Origin: Roseateles terrae
GTDB lineage: Bacteria > Pseudomonadota > Gammaproteobacteria > Burkholderiales > Burkholderiaceae_C
Reading direction: 5' to 3'
Length of the DNA: 64,000 nt
Assembly (NCBI RefSeq): GCF_014192155.1
Contig: NZ_JACHXO010000007.1
Coordinates: forward strand, 1 to 64,000
Made by a program: the position numbers and the translations under genes. Under the pieces are notes generated by a model. It was not told the DNA's origin, searched no databases, and worked only from the letters and a program-made list of their open reading frames with translations. Positions within the stretch are counted from its first letter, which is position 1. Each line of letters begins with the position of its first letter. Of the stretch, positions 53,579 through 61,867 are shown one piece after another.

Positions 53579-54031
53579 TCAGGCGCCCAGCGACCTGCGC
53601 ACCCAGTCCACGATGGCCTGGGAGGGAATGGCGCCGGCGTGGCGCGCGATTTCCTTGCCGTCCAGGAACAGCAGCAGTGTGGGAATGCTGCGGATGTTGT
53701 ACTGACTGCTCTGACGGGGTGCGAGGTCGGTGTCCAGCTTGATGAAGCGCAGTTCGGGCAGCATCTCTGCGGCCTTTTCGAAGTGGGGCGCCATGCTCTT
53801 GCAGGGGCCACACCAGGCGGCCCAGCAGTCCACCACCACCGGCAGCTCCGTGCCGGCCACATAGCGGTCGAACACTTCTGCGGACACGTCCATGGGGCGC
53901 TGGGCCATCAATGGTGTGCTGCATTTGCCGCAATCGGGGTCGTCTGCCAGCCGGTCGCGCGGCACGCGGTTCTTCGCGCCGCAGGCGGGGCACACGATAT
54001 GAAGGCTCAGGGGTTCGGTGGCGGTGTCCAT
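53579..54031 (-). CDS. trxC: Thioredoxin 2 (zinc-binding thioredoxin)
   Basis: A 150-residue thioredoxin with an N-terminal zinc-ribbon-like extension: two CxxC pairs in VCPACGAKN and DCGKCSTPL. The thioredoxin domain has the active site AAWCGPCKSMAP and the cis-Pro segment SIPTLLLF. This layout defines TrxC, an oxidative-stress-linked disulfide reductase often under OxyR. It is convergent with recJ and opens into the 717-base gap holding repeat copy 2. Confidence 0.95.
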   Translation of the reverse strand: MDTATEPLSLHIVCPACGAKNRVPRDRLADDPDCGKCSTPLMAQRPMDVSAEVFDRYVAGTELPVVVDCWAAWCGPCKSMAPHFEKAAEMLPELRFIKLDTDLAPRQSSQYNIRSIPTLLLFLDGKEIARHAGAIPSQAIVDWVRRSLGA

Positions 54032-54748
54032 ATTGAAGTCCTCACGCGGGGAAGGCGGGGCTCCCTCACAGCAATCCAGATTCCCTCCATGATGCCCAAA
54101 GTTTGCCTTGGCTGAATCCCCCGAAAGGTCTCACCTTGAAGAAGGGCGGTGCCCGTCGCCCACCCCGAAAACGGTCTTGATGGTGGAGGCAGCTTTCAAC
54201 GACCGTGCCCGGAACCACCGCATGGATACGCCACGCTCTCCGCACACCACCCACCTTCACCACGTCCGCGGTCGGAGGAAAGCGCCGACCGGGTGCCCTT
54301 TTCCGTAAGTATTAGCTTGCGAACTCAAGGAGGAATCGGGCTTGATGAGCCTGCCTGCAATTCTGCGGCTGCCTGCCCAGACTGACCAACAGCTGACCAG
54401 CCGTTTTGAGGGAAGATACAAGGGGGAGGACCCGAAGGGGACGGAGGACTGAGCTCGGACACAAACAGTCCAGTGGACTGTTTGTGCCTAGCGAGGGCCA
54501 GGGCCTCTGGCCCTGGCATGGAGGAAAAGGGTGCCCGGTTGGCGCTTTCCGGCTGCACCGCGCCCACCCACCCCCATCAGAATCCTTCGATGTCTTCCCT
54601 CCACCGATCCGAGCCCGACTAGGAATGCAACTTGCCGCCCACAAGGTTAGCAAGCACTTGACCCCTCCTTGCACGCAGACCCCAACGGCGACCCGCACGC
54701 GGGGAGCGTCAAGCCCTCGATCTCTGAATCCTTGGAAAGGACTCCCTC
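54032..54748. other. 717-base intergenic region between trxC and the host-attachment gene
   Basis: The right half holds copy 2 of the structured repeat element (54277-54550). The left half, 54032-54276, shows no gene or clear structure. The 198 bases after the element hold no recognised gene and lead to the ribosome-binding site GGAAAGGA of the host-attachment gene. Several short frames cross the element but do not resemble known proteins. Confidence 0.6.
54277..54550 (+). repeat. Structured intergenic repeat element, copy 2 (candidate structured RNA)
   Basis: The outer arms 54277-54304 and 54523-54550 pair along all 28 positions if three G-U wobbles are allowed. Hairpin A (54460-54471 with 54475-54486) is a perfect 12-base stem and hairpin B (54497-54505 with 54509-54517) a perfect 9-base stem, both with 3-base loops. 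Unpaired segments match copy 1 (TTTCCGTAAGTAT, ACTGAGCTCGGACACA, CCTAGCGA, GGCATGGAGGAAA). The variable domain (about 54315-54440) is about 120 bases longer than in copy 1 and can form GTAT/ATAC and CTCAA/TTGAG pairings. The element is codirectional with the downstream gene. Confidence 0.85.
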
Positions 54749-55210
54749 ATGCCTAACTACAAAGACGACGGAAAACTCTGGGTGCTCGTGGCTGACGAAG
54801 GCGTGGCCCGCCTGTTGCGCCTGCCGGAAGAAGGTGGTGACCTGGAGGACGTCACCACCCTGACCGACGCCGCCGCCCACGCGGACAAGGCCGACCTGCG
54901 CCGTGATGCCGAGGGCCGCCGGGGCACCAGCACCACCTCGTCCGCCGGTGTGGATGAGCTTCACAAGGAAGCGATGGACTTCTCGACCCGCGTTGCCCGC
55001 ACCCTGGATGACGGCTACAACAACGGCGACTTCACCCAGCTTCGCATCGTGGCCGCCCCCCGCTTCCTGGGCCTGCTGCGCAAGTCGCTGAGTCCCAATG
55101 TCACCAAGCTCGTCATCGACGAGACCAATGTCGACGTCGTGCACGAAAGCCTGGGCGCCCTGACCTCCCGCCTCTTCCCGGAGCGCGACTTCAGCCAGCG
55201 CAAGGCCTGA
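54749..55210 (+). CDS. Host-attachment-family protein
   Basis: A 153-residue protein resembling the family annotated as protein required for attachment to host cells. Family-like parts are WVLVADEGVARLLRL at the N-terminus, the central FSTRVARTLDDGYNNGDFTQLRIVAAPRFLGLLRKSL (seen as FSTRVARTLDDG, LRIVAAPRFLGLLRKSL) and a final SRLFPERDF. The biochemical role is unknown; the fold resembles peptide-release-factor eRF1-like domains. AAAGGA precedes the ATG at a workable distance. Confidence 0.82.
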   Translation: MPNYKDDGKLWVLVADEGVARLLRLPEEGGDLEDVTTLTDAAAHADKADLRRDAEGRRGTSTTSSAGVDELHKEAMDFSTRVARTLDDGYNNGDFTQLRIVAAPRFLGLLRKSLSPNVTKLVIDETNVDVVHESLGALTSRLFPERDFSQRKA

Positions 55211-55414
55211 ACCTCGCGAAGCCGACCTGATCGTCGCTGATCCTCACGGATCCACCTTGAAGCGGCGCTTGCCAGCGCCCTTCCCAAACCCCTCAGCCCC
55301 GTCTGAGGGCGCCCCATGACACCTCGATGTCACTCCCACGCATCAGGTAACGACTTGTCAACAGCATGACACAGGCCTCCCCAAAAATGGGGACAGCCCC
55401 TCGCCTGGACCGTC

Positions 55415-57259
55415 ATGCCGCCCACCCATCTCCTCCCGCCCGACCCGCTGGCCGTGGTCCTGTCGTCCGTCATCCGTGACGCGCGCCTCGACATCCATTT
55501 TCAGCCTCTGGTCGAAGTCGATCGCGCCCAGATCCTAGGCTTCGAGGCCCTCACCCGCGGCCCCGCCGACAGTCCCCTCCATTCCCCGCTGGTTCTCTTT
55601 GAAACCGCCGCCCGCCTCGGCCGCCTGGTCGAGCTCGAGCGGCTGGTCGTCCGCCGCGCCCTGCGGCGCTTCAAGGAACTCAACCTCCCCGGCCAGCTCT
55701 TCCTGAACCTCACCGCCGACACCCTGCTCGCCACCGGCGAACAAGGCGCCCTCATCGCCCGCGAATTTGCCCAGCTCGACATTCCCGCCTCCCGCGTCGT
55801 CATCGAGCTCACCGAAACCCGCCCCATCCTTGAGCCTGAGCGTCTGCAGGACAGCATGCGCAGCCTGCGTGAACTGGGATTCGTCGTGGCCCTGGACGAC
55901 CTCGGCGAAGGCTTCGCCAGCCTCAAGCGCTGGATGGACATCCGCCCGGACTTCGTCAAGATCGACCGGCACTTCATCGACGGCATTGCCCAGGACCCGC
56001 TCAAGCAGCAGTTTGTCCGCTCCATCCTGGAGATGGCGGCCACCAGCGGCTGCACCGTCGTCGCGGAAGGCCTGGAACAGCTCAGTGACCTCACGGTGCT
56101 GCGCCGCCTCGGTGTTCCGGTGTGTCAGGGCTACCTGTTGGCCCGCCCCTGCGCCTCACCGCGCAACGCCTTGCGGGCCGAAGTCGATGCCCTGCTGGCC
56201 CCGGAACACCGCCGCCGCTCCGCCGACTGGCGCCGCCTGCCGCCCGATGCCATCACCACCGCCGCGCAGCTGGCGCGCCGGAGTCACACCGTGACGCCCA
56301 AGCTCTCCTGCCAGGCGGTGGTGGACATGTTCCAGCGCGATGAGCAGCTCTTCTCCATGCCGGTGCTTGATGCCGCCAACCGTCCCATCGGCCTGTTGCG
56401 CTCCCTGCAGGTGCTCAAACGCAGCGCGGAGCGGTACTTCATGGACATCCACGAAAAACGCAGCTGCACCGCCCTGATGGATGCCCAGCCGCTCATCTTC
56501 GACGCCAGCACCTCCCTGCGTGACATGAGCGAAGCCATCGCCAGCCTGGACGACCGGCTGATGGTGGACGGCTTCATCGTCACCCGCGACGGCGAATACT
56601 TCGGCACCGGCCGCAGCACCGACCTCCTCAAGGCCGTCTCCGACCTGCAGGTGCACAGCGCCCGCTATGCCAACCCGCTGACCCTGCTGCCTGGCAACGT
56701 GCCCACCGACCTGCACCTGGACGCCCTGCTCCAGGAGGGCGGCGACTTCGTGGCCGTCGCCTGGGACATCGACCACTTCAAGCCCTTCAACGATGTGTAC
56801 GGCTACGCGGCCGGCGACGACATCATCAAACTCTGCGCCCAGATCCTGATTGGTGCGGCCGACCCCGAGCTCGATTTCATCGGCCACATCGGCGGCGATG
56901 ATTTCGTCATGGTGCTCAGCTCCACTGACTGGACCGCCCGCCTCCAGCAGGTGTGCCGCGAGTTTGACCGCCAGGTGCGCCCCTTCTTCTCGGCGGAGCA
57001 TCTCGCGCTCGGCGGCTACATCACCCTCAACCGCCAGAACCAGGAATCCTTCAATCCGCTGCCCACGCTCAGTGCAGGCGTGGTGCAGGTGCAGCCGGGC
57101 ATGTTCGACGGCGTCCGGGCCCTGTCCGCGGCCCTTGCCGAACCCAAGCACGTGGCCAAGTGTGGCACCGGTCCCAGCCGCTATTTCGTGGACCGCAGGC
57201 GGGGCTTCGGCAGCCCCGAACGCTCCAGCCTGATGGGGCTCCTAGAATCGGTGGGGTGA
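55415..57259 (+). CDS. EAL-CBS-GGDEF cyclic-di-GMP signalling protein
   Basis: A 614-residue cytoplasmic protein. An N-terminal EAL phosphodiesterase domain (FEALTRGP; LNLTADTL; ELTETRPI; KIDRHFIDGI; AEGLEQ) is followed by a region like paired CBS domains (about 280-410) and a C-terminal GGDEF domain (IDHFKPFNDVYGYAAGDDII; signature GGDDF). The DDFGTG loop of active EAL enzymes reads DDLGEG here, and GGDEF reads GGDDF, so each activity is uncertain. No transmembrane helix is visible. The last codons overlap the GTG start of the PHP gene. Confidence 0.9.
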   Translation: MPPTHLLPPDPLAVVLSSVIRDARLDIHFQPLVEVDRAQILGFEALTRGPADSPLHSPLVLFETAARLGRLVELERLVVRRALRRFKELNLPGQLFLNLTADTLLATGEQGALIAREFAQLDIPASRVVIELTETRPILEPERLQDSMRSLRELGFVVALDDLGEGFASLKRWMDIRPDFVKIDRHFIDGIAQDPLKQQFVRSILEMAATSGCTVVAEGLEQLSDLTVLRRLGVPVCQGYLLARPCASPRNALRAEVDALLAPEHRRRSADWRRLPPDAITTAAQLARRSHTVTPKLSCQAVVDMFQRDEQLFSMPVLDAANRPIGLLRSLQVLKRSAERYFMDIHEKRSCTALMDAQPLIFDASTSLRDMSEAIASLDDRLMVDGFIVTRDGEYFGTGRSTDLLKAVSDLQVHSARYANPLTLLPGNVPTDLHLDALLQEGGDFVAVAWDIDHFKPFNDVYGYAAGDDIIKLCAQILIGAADPELDFIGHIGGDDFVMVLSSTDWTARLQQVCREFDRQVRPFFSAEHLALGGYITLNRQNQESFNPLPTLSAGVVQVQPGMFDGVRALSAALAEPKHVAKCGTGPSRYFVDRRRGFGSPERSSLMGLLESVG

Positions 57260-58140
57260 ACACACCTCTGCATGCCCTGTCCAACGCCGACCTGCACTGC
57301 CACTCCGTGGTGTCGGACGGCACCCTCACGCCGGAACTGCTGGCGGCGCGGGCCAAGGCCCACGGCGTCGAACTCTGGGCCTTGACGGACCACGACGAGA
57401 TCGGCGGCCAGCAGCGTGCCATCAATGCTGCCCGGGCGCAGGGCTTGCCCTACATCACCGGTGTGGAGGTCTCGGTGACCTTTGCCGGCAAGGTGGTGCA
57501 TATCGTGGGACTCGGTTTCGATCACACCAACGAACAACTGCAAAGCGGCTTGCGGGCCACCCGTGGCGGCCGCGGCGCCCGTGCGCAGGACATGTCGGAT
57601 GACCTGGCCCGCGCCGGCATCCCTGGCGCCTATGAAGGCGCGCTCAAGTACGCCGGGAATCCGGAGCTGATTTCCCGCACCCACTTTGCCCGCTTCCTCG
57701 TTGAGTCCGGCCATTGCACCGATGTGCCGGAGGTCTTCCGCCGTTACCTCACCGAGGGTAAGCCGGGCTTTGTGCCGCATAAGTGGGCCACGCTGGCAGA
57801 CACCGTCCGGTGGATCCGTGAGGCCGGCGGTCTGGCGGTGATTGCGCATCCGGGACGCTACGGCTTCACCCCAACCGAGGAATATGCGCTCATCACCGAA
57901 TTCATTGCGCATGGCGGCCGGGGCATTGAAGTCGTGACCGGCAGCCACACGGCCGCGGATGTGCTGCAGTACACCGACACCGCGCTGGAGTTTGACCTGC
58001 TCGCTTCGCGCGGCTCGGACTTCCACAGTCCGGCAGAAAGCCGTGTGGACCTCGGCAAGCTGGAGGATCACCTGTCTGGCCGCCTCACACCGGTCTGGAG
58101 CGTGCTGGGTGATCGCATCCACTGGCCGTCCGCCCATTGA
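57256..58140 (+). CDS. PHP-domain phosphoesterase (RNase AM/YciV-TrpH-like)
   Basis: A 294-residue PHP-superfamily enzyme like E. coli YciV (RNase AM), a 5'-3' exoribonuclease that matures rRNA and hydrolyses 3',5'-phosphoadenosine compounds. Metal-binding motifs are DLHCHSVVSDG, LTDHDEI, GVEVSV, IAHPGRY and SDFHSP. The start is the GTG at 57256, which overlaps the preceding stop by four bases (GTGA), implying translational coupling. The YciO-like gene follows after 69 bases, the same pairing as yciV-yciO in E. coli. Confidence 0.88.
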   Translation: MNTPLHALSNADLHCHSVVSDGTLTPELLAARAKAHGVELWALTDHDEIGGQQRAINAARAQGLPYITGVEVSVTFAGKVVHIVGLGFDHTNEQLQSGLRATRGGRGARAQDMSDDLARAGIPGAYEGALKYAGNPELISRTHFARFLVESGHCTDVPEVFRRYLTEGKPGFVPHKWATLADTVRWIREAGGLAVIAHPGRYGFTPTEEYALITEFIAHGGRGIEVVTGSHTAADVLQYTDTALEFDLLASRGSDFHSPAESRVDLGKLEDHLSGRLTPVWSVLGDRIHWPSAH

Positions 58141-58209
58141 ATGCATGGCACGCACTGAGTGCCTTGACTGCATTGAATCCAACCAAGACTCACGGAATCA
58201 CCGCCCACC

Positions 58210-58851
58210 ATGGCCCAGATCTTTGAAGTCCATCCCGACAATCCTCAGGCCCGATTCCTGCGCCAGGCGGCGCAGATTCTGGACCAGGGCGGCATCGGCG
58301 CCATCCCGACCGACTCGAGCTATGCCCTGGTCTGCCGCCTGGACGACAAATCGGCGGCGGAAGCGCTGCGGCGGATTCGCGGCGTGGATGACAAGCATCA
58401 CATGACGCTGCTGTGCCGCGACCTCAGTGAGCTGGGCGGTTATGCCCGCGTGGACAACAAGCAGTACCGCCTGCTGAAGAATGCGACGCCGGGCCCGTTC
58501 ACCTTCATTCTGGAGGCGACGAAGGAGGTGCCGCGTCGGCTGTCGCATCCATCCCGTCGCACGATTGGCTTGCGGGTGCCGGACCATCGCACGACGCAGG
58601 ACTTGCTGGCGCTGATCGGCCAGCCGCTGCTGGCCACGACGCTGATTCCGCCGGGCGAGACGGACCCCTTGAATGACCCGGACGAGATCACGCAGCGCTA
58701 CGACAAGCTGGTGCAGGTCATCATCAACGCGGGTGCCTGCGCGATGCAGCCCACCACCGTGATTGACCTGACCGAGGACCCACCGGTCCTGGTGCGCCGG
58801 GGCAGCGGTGACCCCGCCCTGCTCGGCCTCGAACTCCAAGACGCCCCGTAA
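58210..58851 (+). CDS. YciO/Sua5/YrdC-family protein (threonylcarbamoyl-AMP synthase-like)
   Basis: A 213-residue YrdC-fold protein. The start IFEVHPDNPQARFLRQAA and the ATP-binding stretches IPTDSSYALVCRL and KNATPGPFTFILEAT match YciO more than TsaC. YciO can make threonylcarbamoyl-AMP weakly in vitro but is usually not the essential tRNA-modification enzyme. Co-location with the PHP gene supports YciO. A separate TsaC is expected elsewhere in the genome. Confidence 0.87.
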   Translation: MAQIFEVHPDNPQARFLRQAAQILDQGGIGAIPTDSSYALVCRLDDKSAAEALRRIRGVDDKHHMTLLCRDLSELGGYARVDNKQYRLLKNATPGPFTFILEATKEVPRRLSHPSRRTIGLRVPDHRTTQDLLALIGQPLLATTLIPPGETDPLNDPDEITQRYDKLVQVIINAGACAMQPTTVIDLTEDPPVLVRRGSGDPALLGLELQDAP

Positions 58852-58917
58852 CAACAGAGCCACGCCCGCGGAACTGGCTTTGCCAGGCCGCCGGGCGGCG
58901 CCCCCTGGGGGGCTTAT

Positions 58918-59268
58918 CTAGACAGCTGCCGTCACGACGACTTCGATCTTCCACTCGGGCTTGGCCAGGTGCGCCTGCACCGTCGCCCGCGGCGGCGTGT
59001 GGCCGGCCGGCACCCAGGCGTCCCACGCCTCATTCATGCCCGCCAGGTCTGCCAGATCCTTGATGTAGAGCTGCGCCCGCAGAATCTTGGTCTTGTCCGA
59101 CCCGACACGCGCCAGCAGCCGGTCCACCATGCCCAGCACCTGGGCCGTCTGGCCCTTAATGTCTTGCGTGGCGTCATCCGGCACCTGGCCGGCCAGATAC
59201 ACGACGCCGTTGTGCACGGCCATTTCGGACAGTCGGGGACCGACGTCAAAGCGTTCGATGTTGCTCAT
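58918..59268 (-). CDS. RidA/YjgF/Rid-family protein
   Basis: A 116-residue Rid protein. Family features are MAVHNGVVYLAGQVPDD, LGMVDRLLARVGSDKTKIL, and the active Arg in HTPPRATVQAHL with the trailing IEVVVTAAV. True RidA deaminates reactive enamines from PLP enzymes; this looks like a Rid2-type relative because the N-terminal motif is shortened. Its ATG overlaps the plsY stop in the form ATGA. Confidence 0.88.
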   Translation of the reverse strand: MSNIERFDVGPRLSEMAVHNGVVYLAGQVPDDATQDIKGQTAQVLGMVDRLLARVGSDKTKILRAQLYIKDLADLAGMNEAWDAWVPAGHTPPRATVQAHLAKPEWKIEVVVTAAV

Positions 59269-59963
59269 TTGCTGTGAGGTTTGTTGTGAGAGTGCGCATG
59301 GGCCTTGCCTTTGGCCTTGCCGGCACCCGCACCCGCAGGAGCCGCGCCGGCCGCCTTCTGGCCCAGCTTGCTTTCGGTGCCCGCCATCAACTTGCGGATG
59401 TTGGCCTCGTGGCGCCAGATCAGCAGCAGACTCATCAGCACAATCGCGATCAGCTCCGGTCCCACGCCCCAGATCAGCATTTGATAGAAGGGCGCGAACA
59501 CGGCCGCACTGAGGGAGGCGAGCGACGAATACCGGAAGAAGTAGGCAATGATGATCCAGGTCAGCAGCGTGGCCAGACCCAGCCAGGGATTGATGGCCAG
59601 CAGCACACCCGCCGCGGTGGCCACGCCCTTGCCGCCCTGGAAGCGGAAGAACACCGGCCACAGATGGCCGATGAAGGCCGCCAGACCCACCAGCGCGGCC
59701 GTGCCCTCTTCCATGCCGTAGGCCGGGCCGTAGTGATGCACCAGCACCACCGGTACATAGCCCTTGAGGGCATCGAACAGCAGGGTCAGGATGGCCGCCG
59801 CCTTGTTGCCCGAGCGCAGCACATTGGTGGCGCCAGGATTGCCGGAGCCATAGCTGCGCGGGTCCGACAGCCCCATCATCCGGCTGATGATGACGGCAAA
59901 GGACAGGGAACCAAACAGATAACCGGCGATGATCGCCGCAACGGAAAACAGAGCGTCTTGCAT
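59265..59963 (-). CDS. plsY: Acyl-phosphate:glycerol-3-phosphate acyltransferase PlsY
   Basis: A 232-residue multi-pass enzyme making lysophosphatidic acid from acyl-phosphate. Its three conserved loops are visible: SYGSGNPGATNVLR, HLWPVFFRFQGGKGVATAAG and a later LPF-type loop region near RHEANIRKL. The C-terminal about 30 residues are an Ala/Gly/Lys/His-rich tail. The gene is coupled to ybaK upstream (6 bases between) and to the Rid gene downstream (4-base overlap). Confidence 0.95.
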   Translation of the reverse strand: MQDALFSVAAIIAGYLFGSLSFAVIISRMMGLSDPRSYGSGNPGATNVLRSGNKAAAILTLLFDALKGYVPVVLVHHYGPAYGMEEGTAALVGLAAFIGHLWPVFFRFQGGKGVATAAGVLLAINPWLGLATLLTWIIIAYFFRYSSLASLSAAVFAPFYQMLIWGVGPELIAIVLMSLLLIWRHEANIRKLMAGTESKLGQKAAGAAPAGAGAGKAKGKAHAHSHNKPHSK

Positions 59964-59969
59964 GGGGCG

Positions 59970-60473
59970 TTATTCTGCCCCGGACTTCAGAGCGCACTCG
60001 ACGGGCCGCGCGCCCAGCAACTCCGTCAAAACCCTTGGTTCGATGCTCACCAGATAACCGCGCCGCCCGCCATTGATCAGGATGCGGGGCAGCGCCAGGA
60101 TGCCGGCCTCCACGAACACCGGCATCGCCTTGCGGGTGCCAAAAGGCGAGGTGCCACCGACCATGTAACCGCTGTGGCGCTGCGCCACATCCGGCTTGCA
60201 GGGCTCCACCTTCTTGCAGGGGATCTGCCGGGCCAGCTCCTTGAGGCTGACGGTGCAGTCGCCATGCATCAGCACGATCAGCGGCTGGGCCTTCTCATCC
60301 TGCATGACCAGCGTCTTCACCACCTCATGTTCCGGCACGCCCAGCTGCCGGGACGACTCGGCGGTGCCGCCATGGTCGACATAGTCGTAGACATGCTCGC
60401 CAAAGGCGATGGTGTGTTGCCGCAGCCACTGGGTGGCCGGCGTTTCGCTCACGTGTGAACCCTTCTTGCTCAT
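59970..60473 (-). CDS. ybaK: Cys-tRNA(Pro)/Cys-tRNA(Cys) deacylase YbaK
   Basis: A 167-residue YbaK-type trans-editing enzyme that removes cysteine mischarged on tRNA(Pro). Typical pieces are TPATQWLRQHTIAF, VVKTLVMQDEKAQPLIVLMHGD (shown as VVKTLVMQ and IVLMHGD), SLKELARQI and GYMVGGTSPFGTRK, where the conserved Gly-Gly-Thr-Ser-Pro-Phe-Gly loop holds the substrate. The ATG at 60473 (MSKKGSHV) is selected; the longer frame upstream is antisense to the AlkD-like gene. Confidence 0.93.
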   Translation of the reverse strand: MSKKGSHVSETPATQWLRQHTIAFGEHVYDYVDHGGTAESSRQLGVPEHEVVKTLVMQDEKAQPLIVLMHGDCTVSLKELARQIPCKKVEPCKPDVAQRHSGYMVGGTSPFGTRKAMPVFVEAGILALPRILINGGRRGYLVSIEPRVLTELLGARPVECALKSGAE

Positions 60474-60575
60474 GGGGCAGGATTGTGAAGCAGCGGTGCG
60501 CGGCCGGCTTGTACAGGATTGCTGACACCCTCTGACAGGGATGCGGTTAGGCTGCCGGCTTCCACGGGACCCGCC

Positions 60576-61691
60576 ATGCCGCTCGACACTTCCGCCCCCC
60601 TGCTCAAGGACCTGATCAACCCGACCGCCCTGCGGGAAGCCGCCGGACACTTCCAGGCCCTCACGCCGTCCTTTGACCGCCGCCGCTTTCTGGCGAAAGC
60701 CACCGACGGCCTGGACGACCTCTCCATCCTGCAGCGGGTGCACCGGGTGGCCGAGAGCCTGGCGCTGGCGCTGCCCGGCAGCTATGCGGAGCAGCTGGCG
60801 GTGGTGGTGGACGCCGGTCCGCGTCTGAGCGGCGCCTTTTTCAACATGGCGCTGGGGGATTTCGTGGCCAGTTTCGGCCTGGCGGATCCGACAAGGTCTC
60901 TCAAGGCGCTGCGCCGGCTCACGCCCTACGGCACCGCTGAATTTGCTGTCCGTCCCTTTCTGCGTCAGGACCTGGACGGCACGCTGCGGGTGATGCGGAC
61001 CTGGGCGGAAGACCGCAATGAGCATGTGCGGCGTCTGGCCAGCGAAGGATGCCGCCCCCGCCTGCCCTGGTCCTTCCGCCTGGAGCCGCTGGTGGCGGAT
61101 CCCACGCCGCTGGCGCCGCTGCTGCGCACGCTGCGTCAGGACAGCAGCCTCTACGTGCGCCGCTCGGTGGCCAACAGCCTGAACGACATCACCAAGGACC
61201 ATCCCGACTGGGTCTTCGCCCATGTGAACGACTGGGAGCTGGACCACGCCCATTGCGCCTGGATCGTCAAGCATGCGCTGCGCAGCCAGATCAAGAAGGG
61301 CGACCCGCGGGCACTGCGTCTGATTGGCGCCAGCGACGGCGCGGAGGTGGCGGTGGAGTCGCTGTCCATCAGTCCGTCGACGGTCGCGCTGGGAGGCGAA
61401 GTCGAGATTCGGTTTGATCTGCGCTCGCTGGCTTCGTCGGAGCAGCGGCTCGTGGTGGACTACGTCGTCCATTACGTGAAAAAGAATGGCGCTGCCTCGC
61501 CCAAGGTCTTCAAGCTCAAGACGGTCACCCTGCCGGCCGGCGCATCGCTGCCCATCCGCATCCGGCGCGCCCTGCGCAACTTCACCACCCGCGTGCATTA
61601 CGCCGGGGAGCATCGGGTGGAGGTGATGGTGAACGGTCAGCGCATGGCCTCCGGGGCGTTCACGCTGACGCTCGCCGAGTTGGCCCCCTGA
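60576..61691 (+). CDS. AlkD-like HEAT-repeat DNA alkylation repair protein
   Basis: A 371-residue relative of DNA alkylation repair proteins. HEAT-like helices run to about residue 270, including the signature TWAEDRNEHVRRLASEGCRPRLPWS (written as TWAEDRNEHVRRL and SEGCRPRLPWS) and RRSVANSLNDITKDHP. The C-terminal 110 residues are beta-rich and Ig-like (LGGEVEIRFDLRS, VKTFKLKTVTL-like), an extension absent from small AlkD glycosylases. Whether it removes alkylated bases is not established for this branch. ATG 60576 is preferred over a TTG at 60519. Confidence 0.82.
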   Translation: MPLDTSAPLLKDLINPTALREAAGHFQALTPSFDRRRFLAKATDGLDDLSILQRVHRVAESLALALPGSYAEQLAVVVDAGPRLSGAFFNMALGDFVASFGLADPTRSLKALRRLTPYGTAEFAVRPFLRQDLDGTLRVMRTWAEDRNEHVRRLASEGCRPRLPWSFRLEPLVADPTPLAPLLRTLRQDSSLYVRRSVANSLNDITKDHPDWVFAHVNDWELDHAHCAWIVKHALRSQIKKGDPRALRLIGASDGAEVAVESLSISPSTVALGGEVEIRFDLRSLASSEQRLVVDYVVHYVKKNGAASPKVFKLKTVTLPAGASLPIRIRRALRNFTTRVHYAGEHRVEVMVNGQRMASGAFTLTLAELAP

Positions 61692-61867
61692 CCCTGGGGT
61701 ACAGCTCGATGTGAACCCGCCGCATAGCAGGTACGCTCCCGGCGCTGTCCTCAGTGCGCCGTCCTGGACTGTCCATGGCCGAACGCACAGAGGCTTGTTC
61801 ATCCATCCACCCAACGATGTTCTCGCCCGCGCCGAACACGCCGAGGTCGCCGAACACGTCGCACCCC

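Noticed and set aside
51585-53993. 802-codon open frame antisense to recJ
   Set aside because: RecJ motifs on the plus strand are intact, and this frame also runs into the opposite end of trxC in the wrong frame.
54406-54756. Short frame in repeat copy 2 whose peptide (VPSEGQ ... WHGG) is also found in copy 1
   Set aside because: The similarity is explained by nucleotide conservation of the structured element. Other frames on both strands are equally similar, and the differences keep base pairing, not amino acids.
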